This document shows positions 32,914 through 44,700 of a stretch of 64,000 nt of DNA, one piece after another. This stretch comes from Sesamum alatum (taxonomy: Eukaryota; Streptophyta; Magnoliopsida; Lamiales; Pedaliaceae): contig JACGWO010000011.1 in assembly GCA_034509735.1 (NCBI GenBank), positions 14,293,866-14,357,865 on the forward strand, in the 5' to 3' direction. The translations under genes and the position numbers were made by a program. The stretch's first letter is position 1, and the number at the start of each line of letters is the position of its first letter. The notes under the pieces are model-generated. The model ran no database searches. It had not been told where the DNA came from and worked only from the letters and a program-made list of their open reading frames with translations.

Positions 32914-34004
32914 ATAACTGTAATGCAAGAAAAATTGGATACCTTTTGTGTTAGTAATTTTAGTTACAAAAGTATAATTTTAGTGACAAAAGTATTAATA
33001 AATTAAATTTTGTGTATTTAGAACTACATAGATAATTTTAGTCAATGTGTATATTTTCTTAAAAAATTATATCTTACAGAAATTAAAGCGACATTCTATC
33101 AATTGATATTAATGTTTTTGAAAATATTAATATGGGCATTAATTAAATGATGTTTTTTTTCGAAATTTAATCTAGGGAACATTTTTCGATGGCAAGCCAT
33201 TTCAGTGGAAAAAAAACCTGGCAAGGGTGTAATTTTAGTATTAGTAATAAAAAGCTAAACGGTTGGAATTCTTAACTATTACTCAAATTAATAAATAAAA
33301 TTGCTTATCCTATTTTGCTTTGATCAAAAGATATACTTTTGTGGATATACTTCAGTGGCTATAAATTGTTGATTAAAAAAAATTCCTTGATCAAAAAAAT
33401 TCCAAATTTTCGTTAATTTTAGTGTTGTGGGTAATATACATCATGACATATTTGTGAAGATTCTAAAGTTTGGTATTTTAAAATATACGATAGGGCCATC
33501 AACATGTAAAACATCTTACTGGCTGCTCATAAAACATATGCATTTCTTAGATGTGCCTTAATTACATACGTGGAACTCAAACCCGCAAAACAACCAACCT
33601 AGACAAAATCAACTTCCGTACATGACATGGAGTTCCACTATATTAGTTCCACTAGTTCCACACTTAACTTCATCAAACCAACTACGTGGTGTTAATACAA
33701 AATATGTAGACAAAACACATGCACACAACATATTTGTGTCCGTACAGGAACCGGTGCAGCCAAGTGTAACTATCATAATTCCTTTGGCTGTGCAAAAACT
33801 TCCACGACTAACATAGGTACGGACATGGAAAAAGATGGACACAGCACATACTATAGGAGCAACATATTTACATATCAAAACACGAAGAATCGTTTTAGAT
33901 TCTTCAATCCTTCTTCTTCATTAGGGTGGTGCTGGAGGCAGAAGAGCTAGCCTGTCCTGGGGATTGGTTGGTTGGGGAGTTATCAGTAGTAGAAGTTTTG
34001 GCTT
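32914..34004. other. Harbinger interior, non-coding
   Basis: AT-rich to about 33480, then more balanced sequence 3' of the SANT-like gene. Frames at 33609-33878 do not resemble known proteins. Confidence 0.35.
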
Positions 34005-35017
34005 TCATAATGGACGAAGGCACGCCGGGTGGGACAACACGGAGTCCGCATCGCTATCAGTGTCGTAGTACTCATTAATGAATCGCCAGAGCGAGGATGT
34101 AGAGTTGTATGTATCGAAAATGATGTGAACAACTTCATGTACATCGTCGGCGCCTTTTGGTGGAACCTGAACCTGCTGCAGGTATTCCATAACCTGGCCA
34201 AAGTCAACTGGGCCCTCAGGCACGAATTGATCTTCTTCAGCATGTGATTCGTCGTCGGGTGGTGCATCTTCATCTTCCAGTGGCAACACAAATAGTGTGT
34301 TTAGTTCCTCCAGCAGATCCTCAAAGGCATTCACATAACGAAACAACTAGCAACAAGTTAGCAACGGAAAGGAAGTGCCTTAGTCGTTTCCTAGTCTTGG
34401 GTCCGAAAGCTTAAAAAGCATGAGGGCCTACAACATAGCTGAGACTAAGGTGCTTCTCTCCCAAAGAGAGAGCCGCTAGAGTGAGTGATCCTCGGGTGAG
34501 GAGCACAAACAGGGGAGCTAAGCAGCAAGAGTGGTCCGACTACCGATGAACGGTACTCCGACTTTCTTGTTTAAAATGTAGCTAAAGCAGAACAATCTCC
34601 TTCAAATGATGGAGTTAGGAAGGGAGTATGAAAGATGTACAATGTATTCCAAGATCTAAGCACATACAGCTAGCCTTTAGCAGCAAGTGTAAAATGAAAA
34701 AAATGGTAAGGAGACTAACCCGAACGATCTCAAGCCAAGTGGTGTCCGTTGCAGTGACGAAGTGCCGGACGCAGTTGCATATCACATCTGGCCTCTGGAC
34801 AAGCCAGTTGAAGACCTCATGTCGGTCTTGAACTCGTGATATGGCCCATGGGAGTACCATCTTTGTGTCATGCTTTTTGTTCACTTCATACAGTGCGTGT
34901 TGCACGGCATTGCGGTTCTCCCAACCTAACCTTGAAATTGTCACGCCTGGCTTGTTCAAGAAGGGCATCCACAAATGTTTTCTCCATCGACTTTGTCCAG
35001 CGCGAGCAATAGAACAT
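34005..35017 (-). pseudogene. Second SANT/Myb-like gene inside the Harbinger element, frameshifted
   Basis: Start ATG at 35017 gives MFYCSRWTKSMEKTFVDALL, the pattern of plant Myb/SANT-like (Myb_DNA-bind_3-related) proteins. Near 34930-34950 the match shifts frame and continues as ALYEVNKKHDTKMVLPW, ISRVQDRHEVFNWLV and TDTTWLEIVR. A plausible donor is at 34719/34718 (exon end 34720) and an acceptor before 34346. Both are phase 0, and exon 2 reads LFRYVNAFEDLLEELNTLF with an acidic tail to the stop at 34005. One net frameshift separates it from an intact two-exon gene. It differs from the plus-strand Myb gene at 29487, so it is not a recent duplicate. Function unknown; DNA binding inferred. 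Confidence 0.6.
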
Positions 35018-36615
35018 CTGTTGTTGGAAATAATATCCATCAAGCCATATTTGTGCTAATTGCTACTAAAAGAGACGAGTATGACTTTGGGGTACAAAAA
35101 GTTTTGGCACTTGGGCTTTGTGAAATATGTGATAGATGGCTGATGGGAAGTGGTAGTTGAGCAGAGATGGAGTATTTGCAAGTTGTATGAATGCAAAGGG
35201 TGATGGTGAGAGTTACTGCCAGGCTCATCATGAGCTGCTGCAAAGTAAGTCTTCATGGAAGAGGCAAAAAAAATGGCGGTTATGAAGGATTAATTTGGAG
35301 ATCAGGCAGTTGGTATGGATGTAGTTAATACGTGGTGGTAAATGGATCACTAGAGGAGTGTATTAGCATCTGCAGACCATGTTTTCACACTTTAATTGAA
35401 TATCACTTGTGGATCTTTATTAGAAAATGCCACTCACCATTTTTCCTCATGCATTAAGTACCACTAACCAGATAAATCTGTGGCCTTGTCATTCATACTT
35501 AAGGCAACTAATAAAGAAAATAAAGAAAATGACATGGATGAAGGTATGACCATTCCTATATTAGTTTAATAATAGACATCATAAGAAAAAGTACATGCAC
35601 TTCATTGGGAATTTTCAAAGTTATTATGTTACTCAGTGTATGAATGAACAAGCGTTACCAATTAGTCTAAAACCACACAACCTCTGCACCTCTAGGAAAA
35701 CATGATAAAAGTATTTTGTGCATGTAGTAGAAAGACGTATACTATATACGCAATGGGTATCATGTATTAAAATCACAACATCAAGCACTTGGGATTAATG
35801 AAATAAACGAGGGAATTATAATGAATTACAATCACTTTGTATCACAGTTTGTACGTGGGAAGTATATTCTGCAACATCACCTTTGTACTGCTACAATCAA
35901 TAAAATTTGTCTAATTTTAAAGACCCTCGAGTTACCCAAAGAATATACTACAACATTGGAGAAGCCAATGCTAGAGACTCGTATCATGGTGATGCAACGA
36001 GTAATGCATCACTATGCATAAATAGGAGAGGGTGCTCAAACACAATATACAGATTACATTGCCCCTGAAAATTACAGTAGTAACAGTCCTTTGCAAATTA
36101 TGCCAATCTAGCTAAAAATTGAAACACTCCATTCCATCATGTACATAGGATTAAATTTGCAGCATGGTGGGGTACAATTTAGTAGTAACCCGTGCCAAAT
36201 GAATGGTATTAACAAGAACGAAAAGAAAATGATAACAAACGACATAGAGGAATGTAACAACAATATAGAATGGTACTTTATGAAGCATACATGTTTAGGT
36301 TGTTCAAAACACGGGGAATGCGGTGCAACCGCGGAGGTATAGAGTATAAGTCAGCTAAAATATACAAAACTATGATAGCCAACATTAGCAGGCTGCATTA
36401 CCATAATTTAACGAACATCGACAATAATGAATGACCAAAAAACAACCTAATGCAGCACAGTAGTAATAGTGGTAATAGTAAACAGTTCTTATGCCAAACG
36501 ATGCGATTGTCATAAATGTCATTCAAAATACAAAAGGACCACACGAAAAAGATACTAAGCCTTATGACAATATTGAACGCTGAAAAAAAAAATGAACAGG
36601 CCCAATACGAGACCA
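35018..36615. other. Harbinger interior, non-coding
   Basis: Spacer between the SANT-like and GRF genes. Contains no frame I recognise. Confidence 0.35.
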
Positions 36616-37602
36616 CTATGCAGAGCATACGACCAAACCTTCTCCGACGCATGCGTTCTTGCTCAAAATGTTCCTGAGCCCGCTTATGCCGACATCGTAT
36701 TGGTTAATCCTATTGAGCAACCCAGGAATGACCTCGCTTGAATGATGACACATGGGTGGGTCTACCCATTGGAACGTCCCACAATACATGCCCTGCAAAT
36801 CGTAAGGGAGATGTGTAAAAAATATAAAAGTATACTAAAGAAGCATGATGCAATCAAATTTGATACTGTCACCCCATACCGAAGAGTGGATAATGAATAA
36901 TTAATTTGTGCAGATAGCGCTTAAACACGACGAATACTCACCGCATTTCCGGGACATCCACGAAAACGTCTTCCGGGATTCATAGTAGTCCATGAAGTAC
37001 ACACAACAACTTCTCGTCCGCAGGTGTATATACGCATTAGGTCGGCCGATGAGGAAGATGAATTCTGCCAACTGTTTGACCTTCCGCTCCCATTTGTTGC
37101 ACTACCAGCGTTGTTAATCCCGGTGCCATTATCTATTGTTGTATTCCTTGCATAGACATTTCATCAACCATAATAAGTCAAATGCATAAAAAGACCCCTG
37201 GAGTATTAACTTTTGATCAATGGAAGAACACATAAAAATGTCACCAAATCGACTGTATTTCCCCATAACCCACTTCTAACTACAATCCCTAAGAATGCTT
37301 AAAATTATCAGAAATATGAAACTCTACAGTGGAGTAGATATATCAGAGCCACAAAAATGCTTAAAATTTCCAACGATTCAAAAAGGAAGCCGGTGTGAAT
37401 ATATAGTTCAAAATATACCGAGCACATATGGAAAGAAAGATAAAATACACCGAGCATATTGGTTTTGCTTTGCTACTCAAGAAATTGGGTAAAAAAGATA
37501 AAAGTAAATAGATGATATTGTGTTTTGAGCGTACCTTCTTGTTTTTGAACGGCGGCCAGAATTACTGGACCCGAGGGATGTTGTCACGGGACTTTCGATG
37601 AA
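36616..37602 (-). CDS. GRF-type zinc-finger protein (At4g04775-like), three exons readable
   Basis: Exons on the minus strand are about 37602-37535, 37146-36942 and 36792-36616. All junctions are GT-AG with matching phases (2 then 0). The middle exon has a Ser-rich lead and the zf-GRF core TCGREVVVCTSWTTMNPGRR followed by FRGCPG. The last exon has CGTFQWVDPPMC and a 40-residue tail. C-x-C...C...C spacing fits zf-GRF (PF06839), a nucleic-acid-binding zinc finger that plants carry in many small, poorly known proteins. The 5' start is not resolved: 37602 follows an AG, so an upstream exon is possible. No stop or frameshift is seen in the readable exons, unlike the transposase. It may be a captured host gene or an element accessory gene. 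Confidence 0.68.
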
Positions 37603-38096
37603 CTGAAATCACAAAACACCACCATACCACCACCACAATCCAAGATTAGGGTTCTGCCAAAATGAAAAGGACCACATTCAATCATTAAAATTACAATGGG
37701 CTAACGATGGAAAAAAGGAAGCGTCCAGAATCACCGATTTTATTTGCCCTTGATGAATAGTGAGTTGATCTTCGGTGAAAAAGCTCCAGAGAAGGGAATA
37801 TGAAATGGAGTAGATTACAGTGTTGGGTAAGGAATGAGACTAGTTTTTGGGAAGAAACCGGTCATTATTTTGACATGATGTTTTGTCTTCTTTTGGGGAT
37901 AAAATAGACAAATCACAAAATAATCCTACATCCTAACCAAACTAGTAAACATGTTTCATGGGGTTAAAGTTGTAATCCTACTAATTTCCAGCAAATTAGT
38001 AAACATCTTGTTAATTTATTCGCGTCAGGTAATGCATGACCAAATCCCAAGTCAATCCTAAATGGTTACAAACCTATGCATACAAGTAAACATGCC
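37603..38096. other. Harbinger right subterminal region
   Basis: Probable upstream region of the GRF gene plus subterminal repeats containing AGTAAACAT (inverted GTTTACT) at about 37945 and 37998, and the right TIR. Confidence 0.45.
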
Positions 38097-38217
38097 CTTA
38101 AAGTTAAAAATCATCCAAAATGCTCCTTGTTACAAGTTTAAATGGTAAATAATAAACTCCTTTACAAGAGTATGAACTGTCTACCAAATCTATTTCAAAT
38201 TAAGAACTCCTCAATAA

Positions 38218-39114
38218 GGGCACGTTTACTTTTGGTATGAGTTATTTAGGTTACACGATTGATTATTAATAAAAGTGTGATAAGAAAACCCGGATTAAAA
38301 TTTTTTTTGTTTACTTTCTCAGATTGATAGAGGTGTGTTATAATCATATACATGTTTACCTTGACTGGATAAATGTTGGTTTAATGAAAAATGACTATTT
38401 TACCCTCGCAACTGTGAGCTTATTCACTTATACAAAATTCTTAAGAAACAATAATAAGAAAAACTTCTAAAAAAAAATAAATAAAAGTAAAATTTGAACA
38501 TAGTGATCCTATTCCAAGAAATCGTCTCTTGGGGAAGAAGAGGGTTTCTTGAGCCAATGATATCAAAGAACATGGGCAGAGGAGCGGTGGGGGAAGAAGG
38601 GGGGGAGGGGGCGAAGGGAAGAAAAGAAGAAGGGGGGAGACGGCCGGACGAAAGAAAAAAGGGGCGGCGAGAAAGGAAGAAGATGATAGGGATGGCAGTG
38701 GCGGTGGTAGGGAAGAAAATGGGGGCGGCGTGGGAAAAAAAGAAAGAGGGGGGAGGGGGCGACGACCGGGTGAAGGGAAGAAGAGGGGGGAGGGGGCGAT
38801 GACGCCAACAAAGAAGAAGAAGGGGGAGAGGGTTGATGTGGGTGGGGTGGGGGGGGGGGGGGAGGGTATGGGAAAGTAAACATGAGAGGAGAAGAAGAAG
38901 GGGGTAAAACACCATTTTACCCTTATCAGATCTGGGTTGCTAGCCTAGATTATTTAACTCACCTCCTAAGATGGGTTGGACAATGCAACAAATGCAGTAA
39001 ATAGGCCCAGGCTTTGACATTAAGCCCGGGCCGCCATACATCCAAGTAAACAAGCAATTAGGTTGTACGTAGTAATAATCTTATTCAGCCTTATCAATTG
39101 AAGTAAACGAGGCC
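38218..39114. mobile_element. Non-autonomous PIF/Harbinger-type element with purine-rich core
   Basis: The ends GGGCACGTTTACTTTTGG and (inverted) GGCCTCGTTTACTTCAATTG are flanked by TAA at 38215-38217 and 39115-39117. TIR and subterminal GTTTACT motifs resemble the giant element 120 bp away. The core (38540-38890) is about 350 bp of almost pure purine on the plus strand with many G4-G6 runs. It encodes only low-complexity frames. Confidence 0.7.
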
Positions 39115-39117
39115 TAA

Positions 39118-40224
39118 GAGTATAAACTGCAAAATAGTTCAAGCGTGCTCAAAACAATTATACAATGAAATGTTATAATAACTCAACTTTTCCATATATA
39201 TAGTTTAAGGATAGACAACACAATCTATATTTCATACTACATTATCACTAGGCATGCTAATTGTTACATACATTTGTAGGGGAAGAAAAAAAGGAAAAAG
39301 TAAAAGAAAATGCCTCATTGATATGATTTTGAGATAACCCTACCTCATCAATATACGATGCGAAATTCAAGTTTACAACCTCGCAAATAATATCATACAA
39401 TCCACCACGCCCCGTTGGCACCAAAGGGACTAGCTTTGCCACGAACAAACACTACAATTCTACCGTCACCATTCACTTGGATTAATTTTGCACTAGTCTA
39501 GTCTAATCTGATAAAATTCAAATTTATGACCTCGAACTGAAATATAGAAGCTCAGCCTCAATAACTAGGCTGGTAGGGTTCTCAAAGGGTGCAATATCAT
39601 AGTTCTTGTTGATGGAAATACAGAAGGATCAAAAGTGGAGTCAGTTCGCGTAAATTAAGAAAAGGTTACTTGAATATAAACACATTGATAGGTAGATGCT
39701 GACACTGGACTTTACGTAAAATGTGTTGATCACTCTGCCAATTACGTGACAAAATTCAGTTACATGAAATATCTACCACTAAGGAGATTTTCATTCTATT
39801 CCTAAAAGCACTATGTTGTTTCTCTTTGGCGAATTTTTTTTTAAGTGAGAAAATAAATTATTATTTATTTTTAAATAAATTAATTATAATTATTATTTAT
39901 TTTGAATAAGTTAAACTCATTCATATCAAATATCTTATATCTAATAATTTACCAATAACTATAACAATCTATGCTAATCAACTACTATTAAGTAGAACGA
40001 CATTCCCACGTTGACGGGATCTGAACCCACGACATTTCGATTTATGGGTCTCAACTTCACCAATTGAGTTAGGCCTGGGAAAGATAAAATGCAAGTTGCT
40101 AACTTAATTGATCAAGGTAGTTAAGAGTGAATTTGACTAAGTTCATTTAAAATATATAGTTTCTAAATTTACAATATAATAGATTTTAAATTAAAAACTA
40201 AAAACTTAATATATTTGGATAAAA
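39118..40224. other. Intergenic DNA with SINE-like remnants
   Basis: At about 39830-40085 the minus strand reads CTAACTCAATTGGTGAAG and GGGTTCAGATCCC, the A- and B-box pattern of the tRNA-SINE family. A weaker copy lies near 39490-39580. No gene recognised. Confidence 0.4.
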
Positions 40225-40227
40225 TAC

Positions 40228-40482
40228 ATTAGAAGAAATGTAACATTTAATCATAACTAATTTCCATAATTAAAAATAAATAGCCACGATAAATAATTAT
40301 TGAGTACGATCACAACACGGTTGTTGGCCCTATTTTTTGCAAGTATGGTCAAAGTATTTGCCATGCTGAGTAAGAAAGTCTTTGCATTGACTTTATTTAA
40401 CTATTGTTAATAATAGTTATATATAATAACTTTTAGTCCATAGCCATTAAAAGTACGATAATAATAAAAAAAATATCTAGTG
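40228..40482. mobile_element. CACTA-type MITE, CACTAGAA family
   Basis: 255 bp with ends CATTAGAAGAAATGTAAC and (inverted) CACTAGATATTTTTT. Target duplication ATA at 40225-40227 and 40483-40485. The body matches 42234-42552 at many blocks. Confidence 0.75.
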
Positions 40483-40485
40483 ATA

Positions 40486-41095
40486 ATATTATAAAAATTA
40501 TAAGATGCCTACTAGTAATAACAATTTTGTAAATCATAAGATTAAAATTACAAAAAGAATAAAATAGAAAGAATAAGATGATGGTTGGATGAATATATAA
40601 GTTCTAGTTAAAACATATTTTATAATAATATTTGCACGTATGACTCCACGTCCACGACTTATATCTAAGTTGGAGTTGCTCTTCATATTGAAAGAGTCGA
40701 ATTTCCATTTTTTTTTTTTTAGATATTGCAGAAAATTGGATCACTAATTGAACACATTGTTCTTAAAATTGGATTAATTAGAACGTTACAAGTTGATTCA
40801 ACCGGTTTGAAAAGAATGGGGGTTCATAAATCTAGTTACCAATTCTAGTATAAAACTCATTGACAAAAATCATCATGGTGACTCAATTAAACTCGATACA
40901 TCACGATGTAGTTCACATGAATTTGAATTTGTACTCTATATGATTATTAATCGTTTCGTCATACGTAGTAATTTCATCATACCTTTATTCAATAATTTAT
41001 GATTCATGTGAGTACATATTCATATAAACGATATCAAAATCTAATTGGTGTGAGTTTCACTACTTAACGACTATGCTCTGTGATGCTTTTTTCCA
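40486..41095. other. Intergenic DNA
   Basis: AT-rich; no gene or complete repeat recognised. Confidence 0.35.
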
Positions 41096-41106
41096 CCAGG
41101 TAAATA

Positions 41107-41523
41107 GGATTAAATGCATTTTTATTCTCGTAATTTAGACAATTCAGCATTTTTGTTTTTTAACTTTCTAGGATAGCATATTGGTCATGTTCGCCGGAGT
41201 TCACCTCCACGGGCAAGAAGTGTGAACTTCAACAAAAAAATAACCGAAATCACGAAATAAAAAGATGCAAAACCAAAATGCTATTTTAGAAAGTTAAAAA
41301 ATAAAAATGCTGACAGAAATTGATCGATAGGGACAAAAAACTCCAATTTTAAAATGTCACATGAGAGACACATGCATTTCTCCGGTGAGAATGGTGAACT
41401 CCGACAAAAAAATGATTAAAATCACGAAAAATTAAAAAGATACAAGACAAAATACTATTCTAAAAAAAATGAAAAGATGAAAACACCAAATGACTTAAAT
41501 TTCGGACCGAATGCATTTAAGCC
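41107..41523. mobile_element. MITE with GG(A/C)TTAAATGCATT ends, Mutator-like
   Basis: 417 bp. The left end GGATTAAATGCATT pairs with the inverted right end GGCTTAAATGCATT. AGGTAAATA flanks both sides (41098-41106, 41524-41532); extended by chance, it reads CCAGGTAAATA. Internal inverted segments are GTTCACC..CGG and AAAATCACGAAA. Confidence 0.78.
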
Positions 41524-41695
41524 AGGTAAATATTCATATGTGCTCCAAAAATAATTTTAAGACTGTCGACCTTCACAAAAAGCAGTGATACGAAATTGAT
41601 GAGATATATATATAATATTTTTTTTCATTATTTACCAAGTATGCGTTTAAAAAAGAAAAAGAAACTACAGTTATTTCGAATTCTTGGGGTGGAGA

Positions 41696-41797
41696 TCAAA
41701 TCCTAGCCCTTAGTTTCTTCCTCAAAATTTTACCAGATGGAGCTTTAGGGATTTCATCAGTGAAAAACACACGGTTGATCCGCTTGTACGACACCAC
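41696..41797 (-). CDS. 4CL: 4CL exon 5
   Basis: 102 nt after GATGCAG. Encodes [12 protein letters not shown] and the [14 protein letters not shown] end, with stop TGA at 41698-41696. Confidence 0.92.
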   Translation of the reverse strand: MVSYKRINRVFFTDEIPKAPSGKILRKKLRARI

Positions 41798-44700
41798 CTG
41801 CATCACAAACACATCGAACCTCTAAACAAATATTTTCTTCAAGTTGTACTATAATTTTGATTAAAAATAAAAGAAAAAATACAAGCAACCTCCCGTGATA
41901 TTACAAATGAGTAAATTATAAAAAAATAAAATAGTAATTTACCTCTTTGTATTTTTTTAAATGAATCAATTTACCTCCCCGTATTTTTTTAAAATGGAGC
42001 AATTATCCTTCCTATCCATTTTAAAGAACACATGGAGGTAAATTGCTATTTTTCTTTCATATGGGGATAATTTGCTCATTTGCAAAATCACATGGAGGTA
42101 AATCGCATTAAACCCTAAAAACAACATAGGTAGTTTTTACGATAGTAACACGCATTCCACAGCACTTGCAAATAAGGAATTCGTGCGATGTATAAGCCCC
42201 AAAGACCTCGCACCCTAGAACGCCGATCACATCCACTAGAAAAAATTTAACATTTAACCATGACTAATTGCCATGATTAAAAACAAATAGTCGTAATGAA
42301 TAGTCATTCACCAAGGTCATACAACGGTTTTGACCGTTGTATTTGCGAGTGTGGCTAAAATATTTTATCATGGCTAAAAACCATGGCAAAAACATTTGCT
42401 ATAGCTCATAACCCTGACAAAAAGAGTTTTCATGGTGGATAATCTAGGTTTTTGCAACGATTTTTGTTTAACCATGGTTAATAATAATTATTTACCATGA
42501 TTTTAGTCCGTAGCTAATAAATTTATAGCCATCAGTAAATTTTCTTCTAGTGATCGCACGCCACATCACTCTAAAATCTGATTTTAGTATTTCTATTTGG
42601 GCAAATATTTTCCAAAAAGGTGATGAGTTTTTTAGTCTGTTCTAATTAATCTATGCATGCGTTGGGAATTTGTGTTTTGTAATGGGTTTAATGCAATTTA
42701 TCTCCCTATGCTATTGCAAATGAGCAAATTACCCTCCTATAAAAGAAAAAATACAACAATTTATCTCTTTGTGTACTTTAAAATGGTGCAATTTACCTCC
42801 CTTTCTCCATTTAAAAAAATACAGAGGGTATATTGATTCATTTTAAAGAACACAGGAAGGTAAATTAATATTTTATTTTTTATAGAGTGATAATTTGTTC
42901 ATTTACAATATCACATGGAGTTGCTTACATTTTTCCCGTTTTGTAATAGAATAATTTATTAGAAAAATTCCTCGTTCTAACCAAGAAATGCCATTGACAA
43001 GGTAATATATAAAGCATAGAATTCTTTGAATTTATATTTGAAAGTACCTGCTTCGAGATATAGTGCTTGATTTCTTGCTCGGTGATACTTGAACCATTTG
43101 CTCGAACTACAAATGCAACTGGAACTTCTCCAGTAGCCTCATCCCTCATACTGCATCATAGGGGTGGCAAGATGGGTTAGGACCCATGGGTTCAACCCAA
43201 CCCAATTAGTTTTGGGTTGGGTTGGGTTGGTTATATTTTAAAATGGATTGGGTTGGGTTAGAATTAAATAAAATTAAATATTAGATGGGTTGGATATGGG
43301 TTGAATATGGGCCTGGTGTGTGTTGAATATGGGCCCAATGTGGGTTTTAATGGGTTCAACCCATAAAATTTAAAAAAAAAAAAGAAAGAAAAACTCAGTT
43401 GGCTTCACGGGTACACACCTCAAAACTCTCACTTTCTCCTTCACCAAACTCACACACAGACTTTTCTCCTTCACAAACACACACACAAACACACACACAC
43501 ACAGACACACATAAACACACACACACATACACGCGTTTCTCTGTTTTCTCGCCTGGAAGAAGTATCTGAATGCCGCTGCCTCTTTGACTCTCGTATGCAG
43601 ATTTCTGGTTTCTATTTTTTTCCTTTTCCGAGTTTTGATTAAAGTTTGATCTGGGTTCTTCTCTTTTGCTTGCAATTCTTATTTTGCTTGAGTGGGTGTA
43701 ATGTTTGATGGAAGGTTTAGAGATGGGCTTGCGTCTTTACCTCTATTTCATTCTGATTGCATGACATAAAGTAAATAATTTTATGGTGTCGTGAGTGGAT
43801 GTTTTTCTTGATCCTAAGCTGTTAAGGTATTGATCTAATTAAGAAAAGTCCATGTGCTAATTGAGGGTGTAGTATAGGTCCAGGATGAGTAGTTGAAATG
43901 AATATGGAATAGGAATTAATTGCGCAGTCATGTACTTGGCTACCATATAATAATAATAATTATTATTATTGTTATTATTATTATTATTATTTTGATTTTA
44001 GTTTGTTTAAAGCTTTCACTTTTGGTGGATTCTTGATTCCCAACATGTTGGAGCATCTTTTTTAATCGTTTGTTCTTGATTCTCAACTTGTGTTAACATC
44101 TATGGTTTCTTCTAGTAATGAATGATCTTTCATTCTTAATTATTCTATTAGAACTTATAAACTAAGTTTGTTTTATTATGGTTTATAGGAGGATAAAAAT
44201 GGAGAATGATTACTCTGTAAGCGAGGATAGTTCTTCAGTTGGATCAAAGAGTTCTAAAAAACATACTTCTGTTGTATGGAAAATGTTCGACAAATTTATT
44301 GAAGATGGGAAACAAAAAGCAAAGTGCAAAAGATGTGGACAAATTTATGTTAGTGGTCAATGTGGAACAACTAATTTAAAGCGACATATGAGGGATAGTT
44401 GTCCACTTCGTGATAAAGGTGAAAGTGAGTTCCGAAATGAAGAATTTGATCAACATGTGTTTAGAGAGAAGGTAGCAAGAGCAATGATTAGGCATAATTA
44501 TCCCTTTAAGTTTGTTGAACATGAGGGAATCAGAGATGTTTTTTCTTACTTGAATCCTGAAGTTGTGCATGTATCACGAAATACAGCAAAAGAAGATGTT
44601 CTGAAAATCTACCAAGTGGAAAAGGAAAAACTAAAAGGAGCATTGGCATCTATCACTAGTAGAATATGTTTGACATCTGATTTGTGGACCTCACTTGTAT

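Larger units (their letters stand above)
26329..38097 (+). mobile_element. Giant PIF/Harbinger element (11.8 kb) with four gene-like regions
   Basis: The terminal inverted repeats are a perfect 17 bp, GGGCATGTTTACTTGTA, flanked by TTA at 26326-26328 and 38098-38100. TTA is the TWA target of PIF/Harbinger. Subterminal GTTTACT repeats are on both sides. The plus strand holds a PIF transposase (27593-29046) and a Myb/SANT-like gene (29487-30362), the standard two-gene Harbinger set. The minus strand holds another SANT-like gene and a GRF zinc-finger gene. A Mutator-like element (31320-32536) inserted later. The size is well above the few kb usual for this superfamily. An alternative is a chance pairing of ends from two related elements. 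Confidence 0.72.

Noticed and set aside
26329..38097. Reading the TTA-flanked ends as two unrelated solo termini
   Set aside because: The 17-bp ends are identical, correctly inverted, share subterminal repeats and enclose a PIF transposase; one element is simpler, though not proven.
38424..38915. 163-codon Pro/Ser/His-rich minus-strand frame
   Set aside because: It is the translation of a purine-tract DNA block; low complexity, no domain, and overlapping frames look equally open.
43190..43260. GGGTTGGGTTGGGTTGG runs resembling telomeric repeats
   Set aside because: They are subterminal repeats of the hAT element, mirrored near 46500-46620, and do not match the plant telomere unit TTTAGGG.
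43370..43675. 101-codon frame with Cys/Val repeats
   Set aside because: Created by the (CA)n microsatellite inside the hAT element.
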